A DNA stretch of 64,000 bases, from the NCBI RefSeq assembly GCF_025215055.1, contig NZ_JANAVR010000003.1, forward strand, positions 1 to 64,000. Direction: 5' to 3'. Shown piece by piece: positions 48,115 through 56,141 of the stretch. Every line of letters starts with the position of its first letter. The first letter of the stretch is position 1. This DNA comes from Candidatus Cardinium sp. TP. GTDB lineage: Bacteria; Bacteroidota; Bacteroidia; Cytophagales; Amoebophilaceae. Below the pieces are notes generated by a model that saw nothing but the letters and a program-made list of their open reading frames with translations, was not told the DNA's origin and did no database searches. Both the position numbers and the translations under genes were made by a program.

Positions 48115-49545
48115 TTATCGACTCCAACCTGCACCTTCCGGCTGCTTGAATAAATAATGAGCAGCCATCATGGCTAGGCCATTGGCCAACATACAGACAA
48201 AAGCACCATCTATACCCGTTTTAGCCTGTATCCATTTATTCCAAACCAACATAGTCATTGCGCCCGTAGCCATACCTATTAAAGCTGTTCGAGATGTACC
48301 CCTAAAGCCCAAAATAGCTAACAAAGCGGGAGCAGTTATGACTGGAAGCGAAAAAGAAAAAACTAGCATGAATAGTGAGAACAGATCCTGGTAATAAAAA
48401 GCCAAAAACATACTGGATAGCCCTATAATGAGGGTCGCCCATCTAGCTATTTTAAGCTTACGCAGATCATCCATTTTTTTTGCCTTTTGTAGAGGTGCCC
48501 AAATGTCATGGCTAACGATAACGGCGGAAGTGTTTAAGCAAGAATCGGCTGTAGACATCGCCATAGCGAGTAAACTGATACAAAACGCCCCCTTAAAAAT
48601 AGGAGGCACATGTGTGGTTATATAATACCAAACATCTGTGCTTCGTAATGCGCTTCCCCCACCTACAAAAATAAATAAACCAATAAGCAGTATAAACCCA
48701 GTAATCAAAAAACTAAAAAAACTGACATATAAAAAGGTGTTTTTTGCTTGATTAGGGTCAGCAGCCATATAGACCCTTTGCATAATTTCAGGCGCCCCTA
48801 TATCTGGCACGAGCACACATAGTGCCATTCCAACCATACTCAAGCATTTTGTATCAAAATGGAATAGACTACTCAGTTGAAATCTTTCTTGTGTTCCTAA
48901 AAAAGCAACGATGTCCACCATAGATTTACCTGTTTGCCTAAACATCAGCCAAGCCAAAAATGGAATAATAACCGTAAAGGTTATAAACTGTAGGATATCT
49001 GTAATAGTAACCGCACGAACGCCTCCAAAAATAGAATAGAAAATAAGGATAAAGGAAGCAAAAATGGTAATAATGCGTGCATTAAGACCATCTAACGCTA
49101 CACAAATGCTAACCGCGTGCACCATGGCGATAATCTGGATAGTAATGGACATAATAGAACTACCAACAGCCACTAAAGCTGTAATCATCCTCGGGTATTT
49201 ACCATATACATTACCTATCGTCTCTGCAATAGAGAGGTTATGCATAAATAGCGGCATGCGTACCATCAACCGACTAAAAAGCCATATACTAAAACTATTT
49301 ACAAAGAGAGCAATTATAATCCAGCAAAGACCACATTTATAACTATACTGCACATTGCGGATTAACCCACCTCCACTATAAGCAGTAGCTAACACCGTAG
49401 CCACTAAAGTAGCAGTTGCAAATTGTTTATGCCCTACTGCATATTCCCGAAAGGAAGTATCCTTTCTACTAAAAGAAATCCCCACCACCAGGGTTAACAA
49501 CAAAAAAGCCCCCACGATTACAAAAGGAAGATACAAGGAGATCAT
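48115..49545 (-). CDS. Sodium/solute symporter (SSS family), transporter-only paralogue
   Basis: A 476-residue protein closely similar to residues 1-475 of the 1204-residue paralogue (start ...FSRKDTSFREYAVGHKQFATATLVATVLAT), with about 13 helices and SSS features such as GGVRAVTITDILQF and the AMSTADSCLN block. It stops with Ser-Arg immediately after the PEGAGW sequence where the larger paralogue continues into its linker. It may therefore have arisen by loss of the regulatory half, yet it has the normal length of a stand-alone SSS transporter and may be functional. It follows mreB by 40 bp. Substrate unknown (amino acid, sugar or carboxylate). Confidence 0.85.
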   Translation of the reverse strand: MISLYLPFVIVGAFLLLTLVVGISFSRKDTSFREYAVGHKQFATATLVATVLATAYSGGGLIRNVQYSYKCGLCWIIIALFVNSFSIWLFSRLMVRMPLFMHNLSIAETIGNVYGKYPRMITALVAVGSSIMSITIQIIAMVHAVSICVALDGLNARIITIFASFILIFYSIFGGVRAVTITDILQFITFTVIIPFLAWLMFRQTGKSMVDIVAFLGTQERFQLSSLFHFDTKCLSMVGMALCVLVPDIGAPEIMQRVYMAADPNQAKNTFLYVSFFSFLITGFILLIGLFIFVGGGSALRSTDVWYYITTHVPPIFKGAFCISLLAMAMSTADSCLNTSAVIVSHDIWAPLQKAKKMDDLRKLKIARWATLIIGLSSMFLAFYYQDLFSLFMLVFSFSLPVITAPALLAILGFRGTSRTALIGMATGAMTMLVWNKWIQAKTGIDGAFVCMLANGLAMMAAHYLFKQPEGAGWSR

Positions 49546-49585
49546 AGATTAAAGCATTAAACTGGTAAAAAATAGGCCCTTACGA

Positions 49586-50617
49586 TTAATTCATCAGCAC
49601 ACTGCGATAGGTCTCTATATCCTTTAATGCCGTACCCGTACCGCGTACTACTGCTTGTAAAGGTTCCGCTGCAACATGGACTGGAAGCTTCGTGATGTTA
49701 TGCAACCGTTTATCCAAACCGCGCAACAAGGCCCCCCCCCCTGTTAAATGAATGCCATTTTTATATATATCAGAAGCCAATTCAGGTGGTGCCATTTCTA
49801 GTGCTTTGAGAACTGCATCATCAATTTTTACAGCTGATTCCTCTAAAGCAAGGGCTATTTCCCTGTAGCTGACCGATATAATCTTAGGAATACCGGTCAT
49901 AAGGTCTTTGCCATGTACCGCATAATCCTCTGGTGGCTCGGCTAAATCCATCCAAACCGCTCCTATGGCTATTTTAATTTGTTCTGCCGTACGTTCTCCA
50001 ATCACTAAGTTATGCTGCTTGCGCATGTAGTCCAATATATCTTTGTTGAAAGCATTGCCTGCTACTTTAATAGATTGATCACATGCAATCCCAGATAAGG
50101 ATATCACGGCTATTTCTGTGGTGCCTCCCCCAATGTCTACAATCATACAGCCATTAGGCTCTCCAATCTTAACGCCTATGCCTATAGCAGCCGCAATAGG
50201 CTCATAAATCATATAGACTTCTTTGGCACCGGTATGGGCAGCAGAATCCCGCACTGCCCGCTTCTCCACATCAGTAGTACCAGATGGAATGCAGATGATG
50301 ATTCTATTAAAGAATGGTGTAAAAAAAGACAGCTTTTTTTTAGATAGCATCTTGATCATCCCTTGAATCATAAGCTCTGCTGCATGGTAATCTGCAATAA
50401 CACCATCTCTCAGCGGTTTAATGGTTTTGATCGTATCATGGGTTTTTTCATGCATTTGCATGGCAGCTTTCCCTACTGCTATCATCTTATTTGTGTTCCG
50501 ATCTATGGCGATAATAGATGGTTCATCTACAACGATTTTATCGTTGTGTATGATTAAGGTATTGGCCGTTCCTAGATCAACCGCAATATCTATGTAAAAA
50601 TAACTCCGAATTCCCAT
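49586..50617 (-). CDS. mreB: Rod shape-determining protein MreB
   Basis: A 343-residue actin-like protein that polymerises under the membrane and directs cell-wall synthesis. Phosphate-1 motif DLGTANTLI (about 12-20), phosphate-2 region MIVDIGGGTTEIAVISL (about 158) and adenosine motif LTGGGALLRGLD (about 293). It agrees with the peptidoglycan genes murB, murE and ftsI in the window. The other mre genes are not adjacent. Confidence 0.97.
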   Translation of the reverse strand: MGIRSYFYIDIAVDLGTANTLIIHNDKIVVDEPSIIAIDRNTNKMIAVGKAAMQMHEKTHDTIKTIKPLRDGVIADYHAAELMIQGMIKMLSKKKLSFFTPFFNRIIICIPSGTTDVEKRAVRDSAAHTGAKEVYMIYEPIAAAIGIGVKIGEPNGCMIVDIGGGTTEIAVISLSGIACDQSIKVAGNAFNKDILDYMRKQHNLVIGERTAEQIKIAIGAVWMDLAEPPEDYAVHGKDLMTGIPKIISVSYREIALALEESAVKIDDAVLKALEMAPPELASDIYKNGIHLTGGGALLRGLDKRLHNITKLPVHVAAEPLQAVVRGTGTALKDIETYRSVLMN

Positions 50618-50735
50618 GTAATTATATCTGATAGATTAATGCGTTAGACTCCAGCCTAAGCGCATTTCGAAAAAAGTCTATTAATTTTTTTTTTAATACA
50701 AGATTACCAAACCCTATAACCATAGTGTTATAGTC

Positions 50736-51485
50736 TTAAAACTTAAGCAACGAAAGGGTTATTCCATCAAAACAAGCATATCTATAATGTGTGATCCAAG
50801 CGCCAATATTACAATAAGTGCTTGAATGGTTGAACGCTTTTATATATGGACAATGTGTATGACCAAATATATAAAATTCGTGGTGATTAAAAGGTTCTAT
50901 TTTATCCTTACAATAGTGAAATATACGGTCTTTGTGGGGACAAAATGAAACATTACCATATTTTTTTTTGGTAAGATACCGGTCTACCCTGCCATATACC
51001 CAATCAGGCGGCAAAGCCCGCACAAAAGCTTGAAGCCACGCACTATGATATAGTTTACGCAATAGGGCATAACAGATAGTAGGGTGGATGGTATCGCCAT
51101 GCCCAACGAAAAACCGCTTATTGGCAATGGTAATGGATGCTGGTTCTCTAAACAGCTGCACACCGCATTCTTGCGTTAAATAATCTATGGACCAACCATC
51201 ATGGTTTCCTAAAAAGAAATAAACGGGTATCCCTGCTTGACTAAACTCCCAAAGCTTGGCTTGGAATCGAATGGCACCTTTAGGCACAAGATAGGTATAC
51301 TCAAACCAAAAGTCAAAGATATCTCCTAATAAAAATAGCGCTTGGGTACGTGGCTTTATGTAGTCAAGCCAATCTAGGACTTTATCCTCTAGATGGGAAG
51401 CACGCGCTACACCACTGGGCCGAAGGGGTAGATGTAAATCTGATATAAAAAAGATTTGCTTTTCTAGTGTCGTGATTTGTATCAA
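50736..51485 (-). CDS. lpxH: Metallophosphoesterase, UDP-2,3-diacylglucosamine diphosphatase (LpxH)-like
   Basis: A 249-residue calcineurin-like phosphoesterase with all five metal motifs: SDLHLP (about 14), LLGDIFDFWFE (about 52), GNHDGW (about 93), GHGDTIH (about 128) and GHTHCPY (about 214). The pattern after the second motif (DFWFEY) is typical of LpxH, which cuts UDP-diacylglucosamine to lipid X in lipid A synthesis. The start is a TTG at 51483-51485: the nearest in-frame upstream stop leaves no ATG before the first motif. No other lpx gene is in the window, so the assignment is by family. Confidence 0.82.
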   Translation of the reverse strand: MIQITTLEKQIFFISDLHLPLRPSGVARASHLEDKVLDWLDYIKPRTQALFLLGDIFDFWFEYTYLVPKGAIRFQAKLWEFSQAGIPVYFFLGNHDGWSIDYLTQECGVQLFREPASITIANKRFFVGHGDTIHPTICYALLRKLYHSAWLQAFVRALPPDWVYGRVDRYLTKKKYGNVSFCPHKDRIFHYCKDKIEPFNHHEFYIFGHTHCPYIKAFNHSSTYCNIGAWITHYRYACFDGITLSLLKF

Positions 51486-51652
51486 AGCTGTAACTGAATA
51501 AAGTATCTAGTTGTTTGGTATCAACCAAACACGCACCATGCTATTTTATAGCATACATTTTGTGTTTAAATTTATTTAAAAAAATGATTAGATTTGGGCT
51601 GCAACAGCCCAGGCCATCAAAAATGCCTATTTTACAAGGTAAGCTGCTACAA

Positions 51653-51668
51653 TAGACCGAGCGGTCTA
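51653..51668. promoter_or_regulatory. Inverted repeat upstream of glyS
   Basis: TAGACCG-AG-CGGTCTA, perfect 7-bp arms with a 2-base centre, ends 28 bp before the glyS ATG. It could be an operator or a leader hairpin. The rest of the 211-bp gap to the divergent lpxH-like gene shows no gene. Confidence 0.4.
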
Positions 51669-51696
51669 AAACTTTAAACCCTAACCACACAGATAG

Positions 51697-53169
51697 ATGT
51701 CTACTACGGATGCTGCTTTCAATCACCCCAATCATAGGTTTAAAACACTGATTGCACATGCGCAAGCCTATGGTTTTATCTACCCATCTAGCGAAATATA
51801 TGATGGGTTACAGTCTATTTATGATTATGGTCCTTATGGCGTAGTGCTCAAACGGAATCTTCAAAATTTTTGGTGGCAAAGCATGACCCAACTCCATCTA
51901 AATATTGTGGGGATAGATGCAGCCATTATGATGCATCCTACTACCTGGCAGGCTTCTGGTCATATAGATGGATTTACGGACCCAATGGTAGACAACAAGG
52001 ATTCCCAAAAGCGGTATCGGGTCGATACACTTGTAGAGGAATATGCCATGCAATGGGTGGCCCAAGGGCAAACTGCACAAGCCAAGGCTTTAATGAGCGA
52101 GATGCAGGCTTGTTTAGAGACGGGCAACTTACCCGGGTTAGATCAACTGCTGCAAACATTTGCTATTCGATGTCCCTTATCTAAGACGACAAATTGGACC
52201 CCTGTACGCCAGTTTAATCTTATGTTTTCCACGCAAGTGGGGGCACAAGATGACGCAACTACCATTTATTTGCGACCAGAAACGGCACAAGGTATTTTTG
52301 TCAATTTTTTGAATGTACAAAAAACAGCACGTATGAAGATCCCTTTTGGGATTGCCCAAATAGGGAAAGCCTTTCGGAATGAAATTGTAGCCCGTCAATT
52401 TACCTTCCGTATGCGTGAGTTTGAACAAATGGAAATGCAATTTTTTATCCAACCCGACACAGAAACAAAGTGGTTCGACTATTGGAAAACGGCGCGTACT
52501 GCTTGGTACAGCAGCTTAGGCATCAATCCGGAACAGCTTAACCTGCATCCCCATAAACAACTGGCACATTATGCAACGGCTGCAGTCGATATCGAATATG
52601 CCTTTCCATTTGGCTTTAAAGAAGTAGAGGGGATTCATTCCAGAACAGACTTTGACCTAACGAGCCATGCACATTATAGCAAAAAGAAACTACAATACTT
52701 TGACCCTGATTTGCAAAGGAGTTACATACCCTATGTGATAGAGACTTCGGTAGGGCTTGACCGATTGGTTTTAATGTTGTTGAGCAATGCTTTAGTCCAA
52801 ACGCACCACTCAACAGATGCAACCAGAACCTATTTAAAGCTTCCACCGCCATTGGCACCTATTAAAGCAGCCATTTTTCCATTGGTCAAAAAGGATGGCT
52901 TAGCTGAAAAAGCGCTTGCATTGTTTCAGCAACTTAAATATGATTACCCGCTTATTTACGAAGAGACACCATCGATTGGCAAACGCTATACCAGGCAAGA
53001 TCTTATCGGGACACCCTATTGTATTACCATTGACTACCAGACATTAGAAGATGAAACCGTTACCGTACGGGAACGGGATTCTATGGCACAACACCGCATA
53101 TCTATTGCAGCAGTAGCAGACTATTTACATACCAACACCAGTATAAAATCACTACTAGTCCGCTTGTGA
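51697..53169 (+). CDS. glyS: Glycyl-tRNA synthetase (class II, dimeric type)
   Basis: A 490-residue single-chain GlyRS of the alpha2 type. Motif 2 region LRPETAQGIFVNF (about 191) with FRNEIVARQFTFRMREFEQM, motif 3 ETSVGLDRLVLMLL (about 349), and a C-terminal anticodon-binding domain (about 385-480). It charges tRNA-Gly. tRNA-Ala follows 108 bp after its stop on the same strand. Confidence 0.95.
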   Translation: MSTTDAAFNHPNHRFKTLIAHAQAYGFIYPSSEIYDGLQSIYDYGPYGVVLKRNLQNFWWQSMTQLHLNIVGIDAAIMMHPTTWQASGHIDGFTDPMVDNKDSQKRYRVDTLVEEYAMQWVAQGQTAQAKALMSEMQACLETGNLPGLDQLLQTFAIRCPLSKTTNWTPVRQFNLMFSTQVGAQDDATTIYLRPETAQGIFVNFLNVQKTARMKIPFGIAQIGKAFRNEIVARQFTFRMREFEQMEMQFFIQPDTETKWFDYWKTARTAWYSSLGINPEQLNLHPHKQLAHYATAAVDIEYAFPFGFKEVEGIHSRTDFDLTSHAHYSKKKLQYFDPDLQRSYIPYVIETSVGLDRLVLMLLSNALVQTHHSTDATRTYLKLPPPLAPIKAAIFPLVKKDGLAEKALALFQQLKYDYPLIYEETPSIGKRYTRQDLIGTPYCITIDYQTLEDETVTVRERDSMAQHRISIAAVADYLHTNTSIKSLLVRL

Positions 53170-53277
53170 AAACTATTGCTAAAATAGGCTTCAAAAGAGG
53201 TCTACTACAGTTAAAAAAGTAGATTAAATTTGATTTATTTAAGAAATATTGGTATCGTTGTATGATTTTTATGCTTA

Positions 53278-53351
53278 GGGGGATTAGCTCAGTTGGCTAG
53301 AGTGTCTCGATGGCATCGAGAAGGTCGGGGGTTCGAATCCCCCATTCTCCA
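53278..53351 (+). tRNA. tRNA-Ala (anticodon GGC)
   Basis: Cloverleaf: acceptor GGGGGAT with ATTCTCC (two G-U pairs), D-stem GCTC/GAGT, anticodon stem TCTCG/CGAGA with loop ATGGCAT, T-stem GGGGG/CCCCC, discriminator A. The 3' CCA is not encoded. The anticodon GGC reads GCC and GCU. Confidence 0.93.
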
Positions 53352-53423
53352 CTAGACTTCTTTTGGAACGGGCTTGACGCATAGCGTTTTGAAAGAAGTT
53401 TACTAGCTAAAGCCTACACCTTC

Positions 53424-55145
53424 ATGATGCTTAGATTTCTGGTTTTACAGCTGGTTCATTTCAGCTATCTATTGCTTCTACCTATTATTTCCTGTGTTGC
53501 GGTACAGGAGCCAGAAGGGGGCCCTCCTGATGAGACCCCACCCGTGCTCGTACGTTCTTTTCCAGAAGATGGTGTCTTAAATTTTAAGGGTAAAACCATC
53601 CGATTTACCTTCAATAAGGATATTGATGTGGAAAACCCTTACCATAACTTGCTGTTCATGCCTAAGTTAGCGGAATCAAAAAATAAGCAGCCCTACAGCT
53701 ATAGCGTAAATGGAAAAACGCTCCAGCTTAAACTCAATGCCCCCCTCAAAGAGGATACTACTTATTCCATTCATTTTAGTAAAGCAGTTAAAGATACACA
53801 TGAAGGGACTAAGGCAATGGAAAAGGTCTTAACTTTTAGTACAGGTTCTTTTATAGATCCCATTACCATGAAGGGAAGTATAAAAGAATTACTAACCAAC
53901 AGGGCCGTAGGCAATGTAAGCGTCTACCTGTATAGTGCTGAACGAGACCCTCAAGAATGGCAGCAAGCAGGGACACCCGATTATTACACTACAGCTGATA
54001 AAGATGGTAACTTTACCATAAGTTGCATACGCTTAGGGAAATACTACCTACGGGCTACTACTGGTAAAGGCCATACCTATAAAATTGATTATGAAAAGGA
54101 TAAATATGGATTCTTTAAGGATCCTATTGATTTGAACGAATCGCGAGAGGATATTGTGCTGCCCCTTATAGCAGCTGACGTGCGTGATTTAAAATTATTA
54201 CGTGGCACACCCCAAAAAGGATGGTTTGAGATTATCCTGAACAAACCCATCACACACTATCAACTCATACCCCTACAAACTGTAGGCACAAAGGGCAAAC
54301 CACAGATCTATAGCTTTTTTTCAGAACAATCCCCTAAAATAATCATTATATACAATACTTTTGGCCTCTTGGAAGGCGATACCTTCAAGGTTAAGTTGAG
54401 GGCCGAGGATGCGCTACATAGGGCATTAGAAGAAACTATAGCTATTCGCTTCAAGGAAGGAAAAATAGACCCTACCCATCTAAGCTATAGCCTATCGCCA
54501 CAGCCACTGCCTTCTATACTGCCTGCGTTCACAACATCCATCTTATTTAGCAAACCGATTAAAGGGTTCAAAGAGGATTTAATCTATTTTGAATGCAAGT
54601 ATCAAGAGAAAATTCCACTCAAGCAAGACGAATGGGTATGGAACGAAAATCGAACCAAACTTACCATAAAGAAACATTTTACACCAGAAGAGATCATGCA
54701 GTTTGTCACACAAACGGAAGAAGCAAAAGACGATAAAAGTAAAGCCATGCAACAGATGGTTACCCTACACATAGAGCCGGGTGCTTGCACTGCATTTGAT
54801 CAAACTACCCATAAAAAGATTAGCCAATCCTATCCACTTAGAAAAAAAGAAGAAACTGGAACGGTTTCAGGGAATGTAGAGACCACTACATACCATTTTA
54901 TTATTGAATTACTCAATCAAAAGGATGAATGCGTCGCTTCCATTCGGGATAAAAAAAGCTATCAATTTACAATGATTCCACCTGGTTCTTATAGCATACG
55001 CCTATTGGTGCTCAACGCAGGAGAAGAGGAGTGGTCCCCTGGGGATATCCTTAAAAACATTGAACCCAACCCAGTAATCTTTTACGAAAAAGAAATCAAT
55101 GTGATAGAAAACCGGGATATAACGGGTATCGACTTTAAGTTTTAA
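53424..55145 (+). CDS. Ig-like domain lipoprotein (Bacteroidota surface/periplasmic)
   Basis: A 573-residue protein. A signal peptide with lipobox IISC (Cys24) leads to a mature start followed by PEGGPPDETPPVLVRSFPEDG, the usual entry to a bacterial Ig-like (SbsA-type, Big_5) domain at about 35-145. Later parts include a carboxypeptidase-regulatory-like beta sandwich (about 155-230, GNFTISCIRLGKYYLRA) and further beta-rich segments. The same architecture is widespread in Bacteroidota as a lipoprotein of unknown function. rnhA follows 33 bp downstream. Confidence 0.8.
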   Translation: MMLRFLVLQLVHFSYLLLLPIISCVAVQEPEGGPPDETPPVLVRSFPEDGVLNFKGKTIRFTFNKDIDVENPYHNLLFMPKLAESKNKQPYSYSVNGKTLQLKLNAPLKEDTTYSIHFSKAVKDTHEGTKAMEKVLTFSTGSFIDPITMKGSIKELLTNRAVGNVSVYLYSAERDPQEWQQAGTPDYYTTADKDGNFTISCIRLGKYYLRATTGKGHTYKIDYEKDKYGFFKDPIDLNESREDIVLPLIAADVRDLKLLRGTPQKGWFEIILNKPITHYQLIPLQTVGTKGKPQIYSFFSEQSPKIIIIYNTFGLLEGDTFKVKLRAEDALHRALEETIAIRFKEGKIDPTHLSYSLSPQPLPSILPAFTTSILFSKPIKGFKEDLIYFECKYQEKIPLKQDEWVWNENRTKLTIKKHFTPEEIMQFVTQTEEAKDDKSKAMQQMVTLHIEPGACTAFDQTTHKKISQSYPLRKKEETGTVSGNVETTTYHFIIELLNQKDECVASIRDKKSYQFTMIPPGSYSIRLLVLNAGEEEWSPGDILKNIEPNPVIFYEKEINVIENRDITGIDFKF

Positions 55146-55178
55146 ACGGTTTAGGTGCTTACATTTATTTTTGCTTAG

Positions 55179-55634
55179 ATGATTCATATCTATACAGATG
55201 GCTCGGCTAGAGGTAACCCAGGTCCAGGTGGCTATGGCGTTATTGTAAAGCACAATGGCTATACAGAAGAACGCTCCCAAGGCTATAGGAAAACCACGAA
55301 CAACCGAATGGAGCTATTAGCTGTGATCATAGGTTTAGAAGCCCTAAAACAACCCAAACAATCGGTTACAATATATTCTGATTCCAAATATGTCATCAAC
55401 GCCATAGAAAAAGGATGGCTACAAAATTGGCTAAAAATAGATTTTAAAAATAAAAAAAATCCGGATCTATGGAAGCGTTTTTGGGCAGTTTATCAAAAAC
55501 ATCTTGTTCATTTTTGTTGGGTTAAAGGCCATGCTGGCCACTATGAGAATGAACGTTGTGATCAGCTTGCTGTAGCCAGTAGCCACCAGCATCTGCTGAT
55601 GGACACCTACTATGAAAGTTTAAAAAGTAGATAA
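55179..55634 (+). CDS. rnhA: Ribonuclease HI
   Basis: A 151-residue enzyme degrading the RNA strand of RNA-DNA hybrids. Catalytic DEDD residues: D in IYTDGSARGNPGPGG (about 7), E in NNRMELLAV (about 45), D in IYSDSKYV (about 67) and D in NERCDQLAV (about 130). The length is that of the E. coli-type enzyme. Confidence 0.97.
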   Translation: MIHIYTDGSARGNPGPGGYGVIVKHNGYTEERSQGYRKTTNNRMELLAVIIGLEALKQPKQSVTIYSDSKYVINAIEKGWLQNWLKIDFKNKKNPDLWKRFWAVYQKHLVHFCWVKGHAGHYENERCDQLAVASSHQHLLMDTYYESLKSR

Positions 55635-55650
55635 ATGCCTTAACAATAGC

Positions 55651-55669
55651 CCTTAAGTTAACACCATTG
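55651..55669 (+). repeat. R2 core motif
   Basis: CCTTAAGTTAACACCATTG, 17 bp after the rnhA stop. The AT-rich part of R2 is absent here. Confidence 0.5.
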
Positions 55670-55690
55670 GGTAAAATTTGCTTAAGCGTT

Positions 55691-55800
55691 CTATAAAAAG
55701 CTTTGAATATGCGCACGAGATAAACCAGTAAGGAGCATGATATCCTCGATAGGGTAACCTTTTACAACCATAGCCTTAGCAATGGAAATGGATTTCTCTT
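55691..55800 (-). pseudogene. 3' end of an Rpn-type nuclease/putative transposase gene
   Basis: The last 35 or so codons before the stop at 55691 read EKSISIAKAMVVKGYPIEDI followed by MLLTGLSRAHIQSFL, closely resembling the C-terminus of Rpn/PD-(D/E)XK family transposase-like proteins (pattern ...A..M...G.....I...TGLS...I). The coding sequence is cut exactly at the left end of MITE copy H (55801); the upstream part is not found on the other side of the element. A longer frame of 86 codons exists only because it reads into the element. Confidence 0.65.
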
Positions 55801-56058
55801 GTATCTGTTCACGATACTGGTTAATAATGGGTTGTATCCCACTTTTTTCTTGATAAAAAAGTGGACAAAAAATCAAGCCCTCGGTAAAAAGGCGCTGAAA
55901 GTACCATCTTACAGATGGAAAAATAGAAAGCGCCCCGTTTGGGGGCTTCAAAAGAAACTGTTTTTCCTAATCATCTGTAAGCTGCCACTTTCTATACCGC
56001 GACTTTTTACAGGGGCGTTTTTTTTTTGACGCAAAAAACCATACCGCTGAATAGATAC
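55801..56058 (+). mobile_element. MITE-like element, copy H (258 bp; reference orientation)
   Basis: Full copy from GTATCTGTTCACGATACTGG to GCTGAATAGATAC. The stem CCCACTTTTTTCTTGATAAA/AAAGTGG, the arms CATCTTACAGATG and CATCTGTAAGCTG, and the centre GCGCCCCGTTTGGGGGC are visible; outer segments CCTCGGTAAAAAG and CTTTTTACAGGGG also pair, so the whole element can fold on itself. It cuts an Rpn gene remnant on the left and is followed by R2 on the right. Confidence 0.92.
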
Positions 56059-56077
56059 AGGCGGTCTTACCACATTG

Positions 56078-56140
56078 ATGAACAGATAATGTCTTTTATT
56101 TGACAATCAGTAAAATATATTGCTTAAGTTGACACCATTA
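56078..56140 (+). repeat. R2 repeat beside MITE copy H
   Basis: Begins GAACAGATAATGTCTTTTAT, continues with TTGACAATCAGTAAAATATA and ends GCTTAAGTTGACACCATTA. It matches, as reverse complement, 60167-60212 beside copy I. It abuts the murE stop at 56142. Confidence 0.7.
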
Positions 56141-56141
56141 G

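Noticed and set aside
48115-49545. Calling the short symporter a pseudogene of the fusion type
   Set aside because: Its length equals a normal stand-alone SSS transporter and the frame is intact, so loss of the regulatory half does not make it dead.
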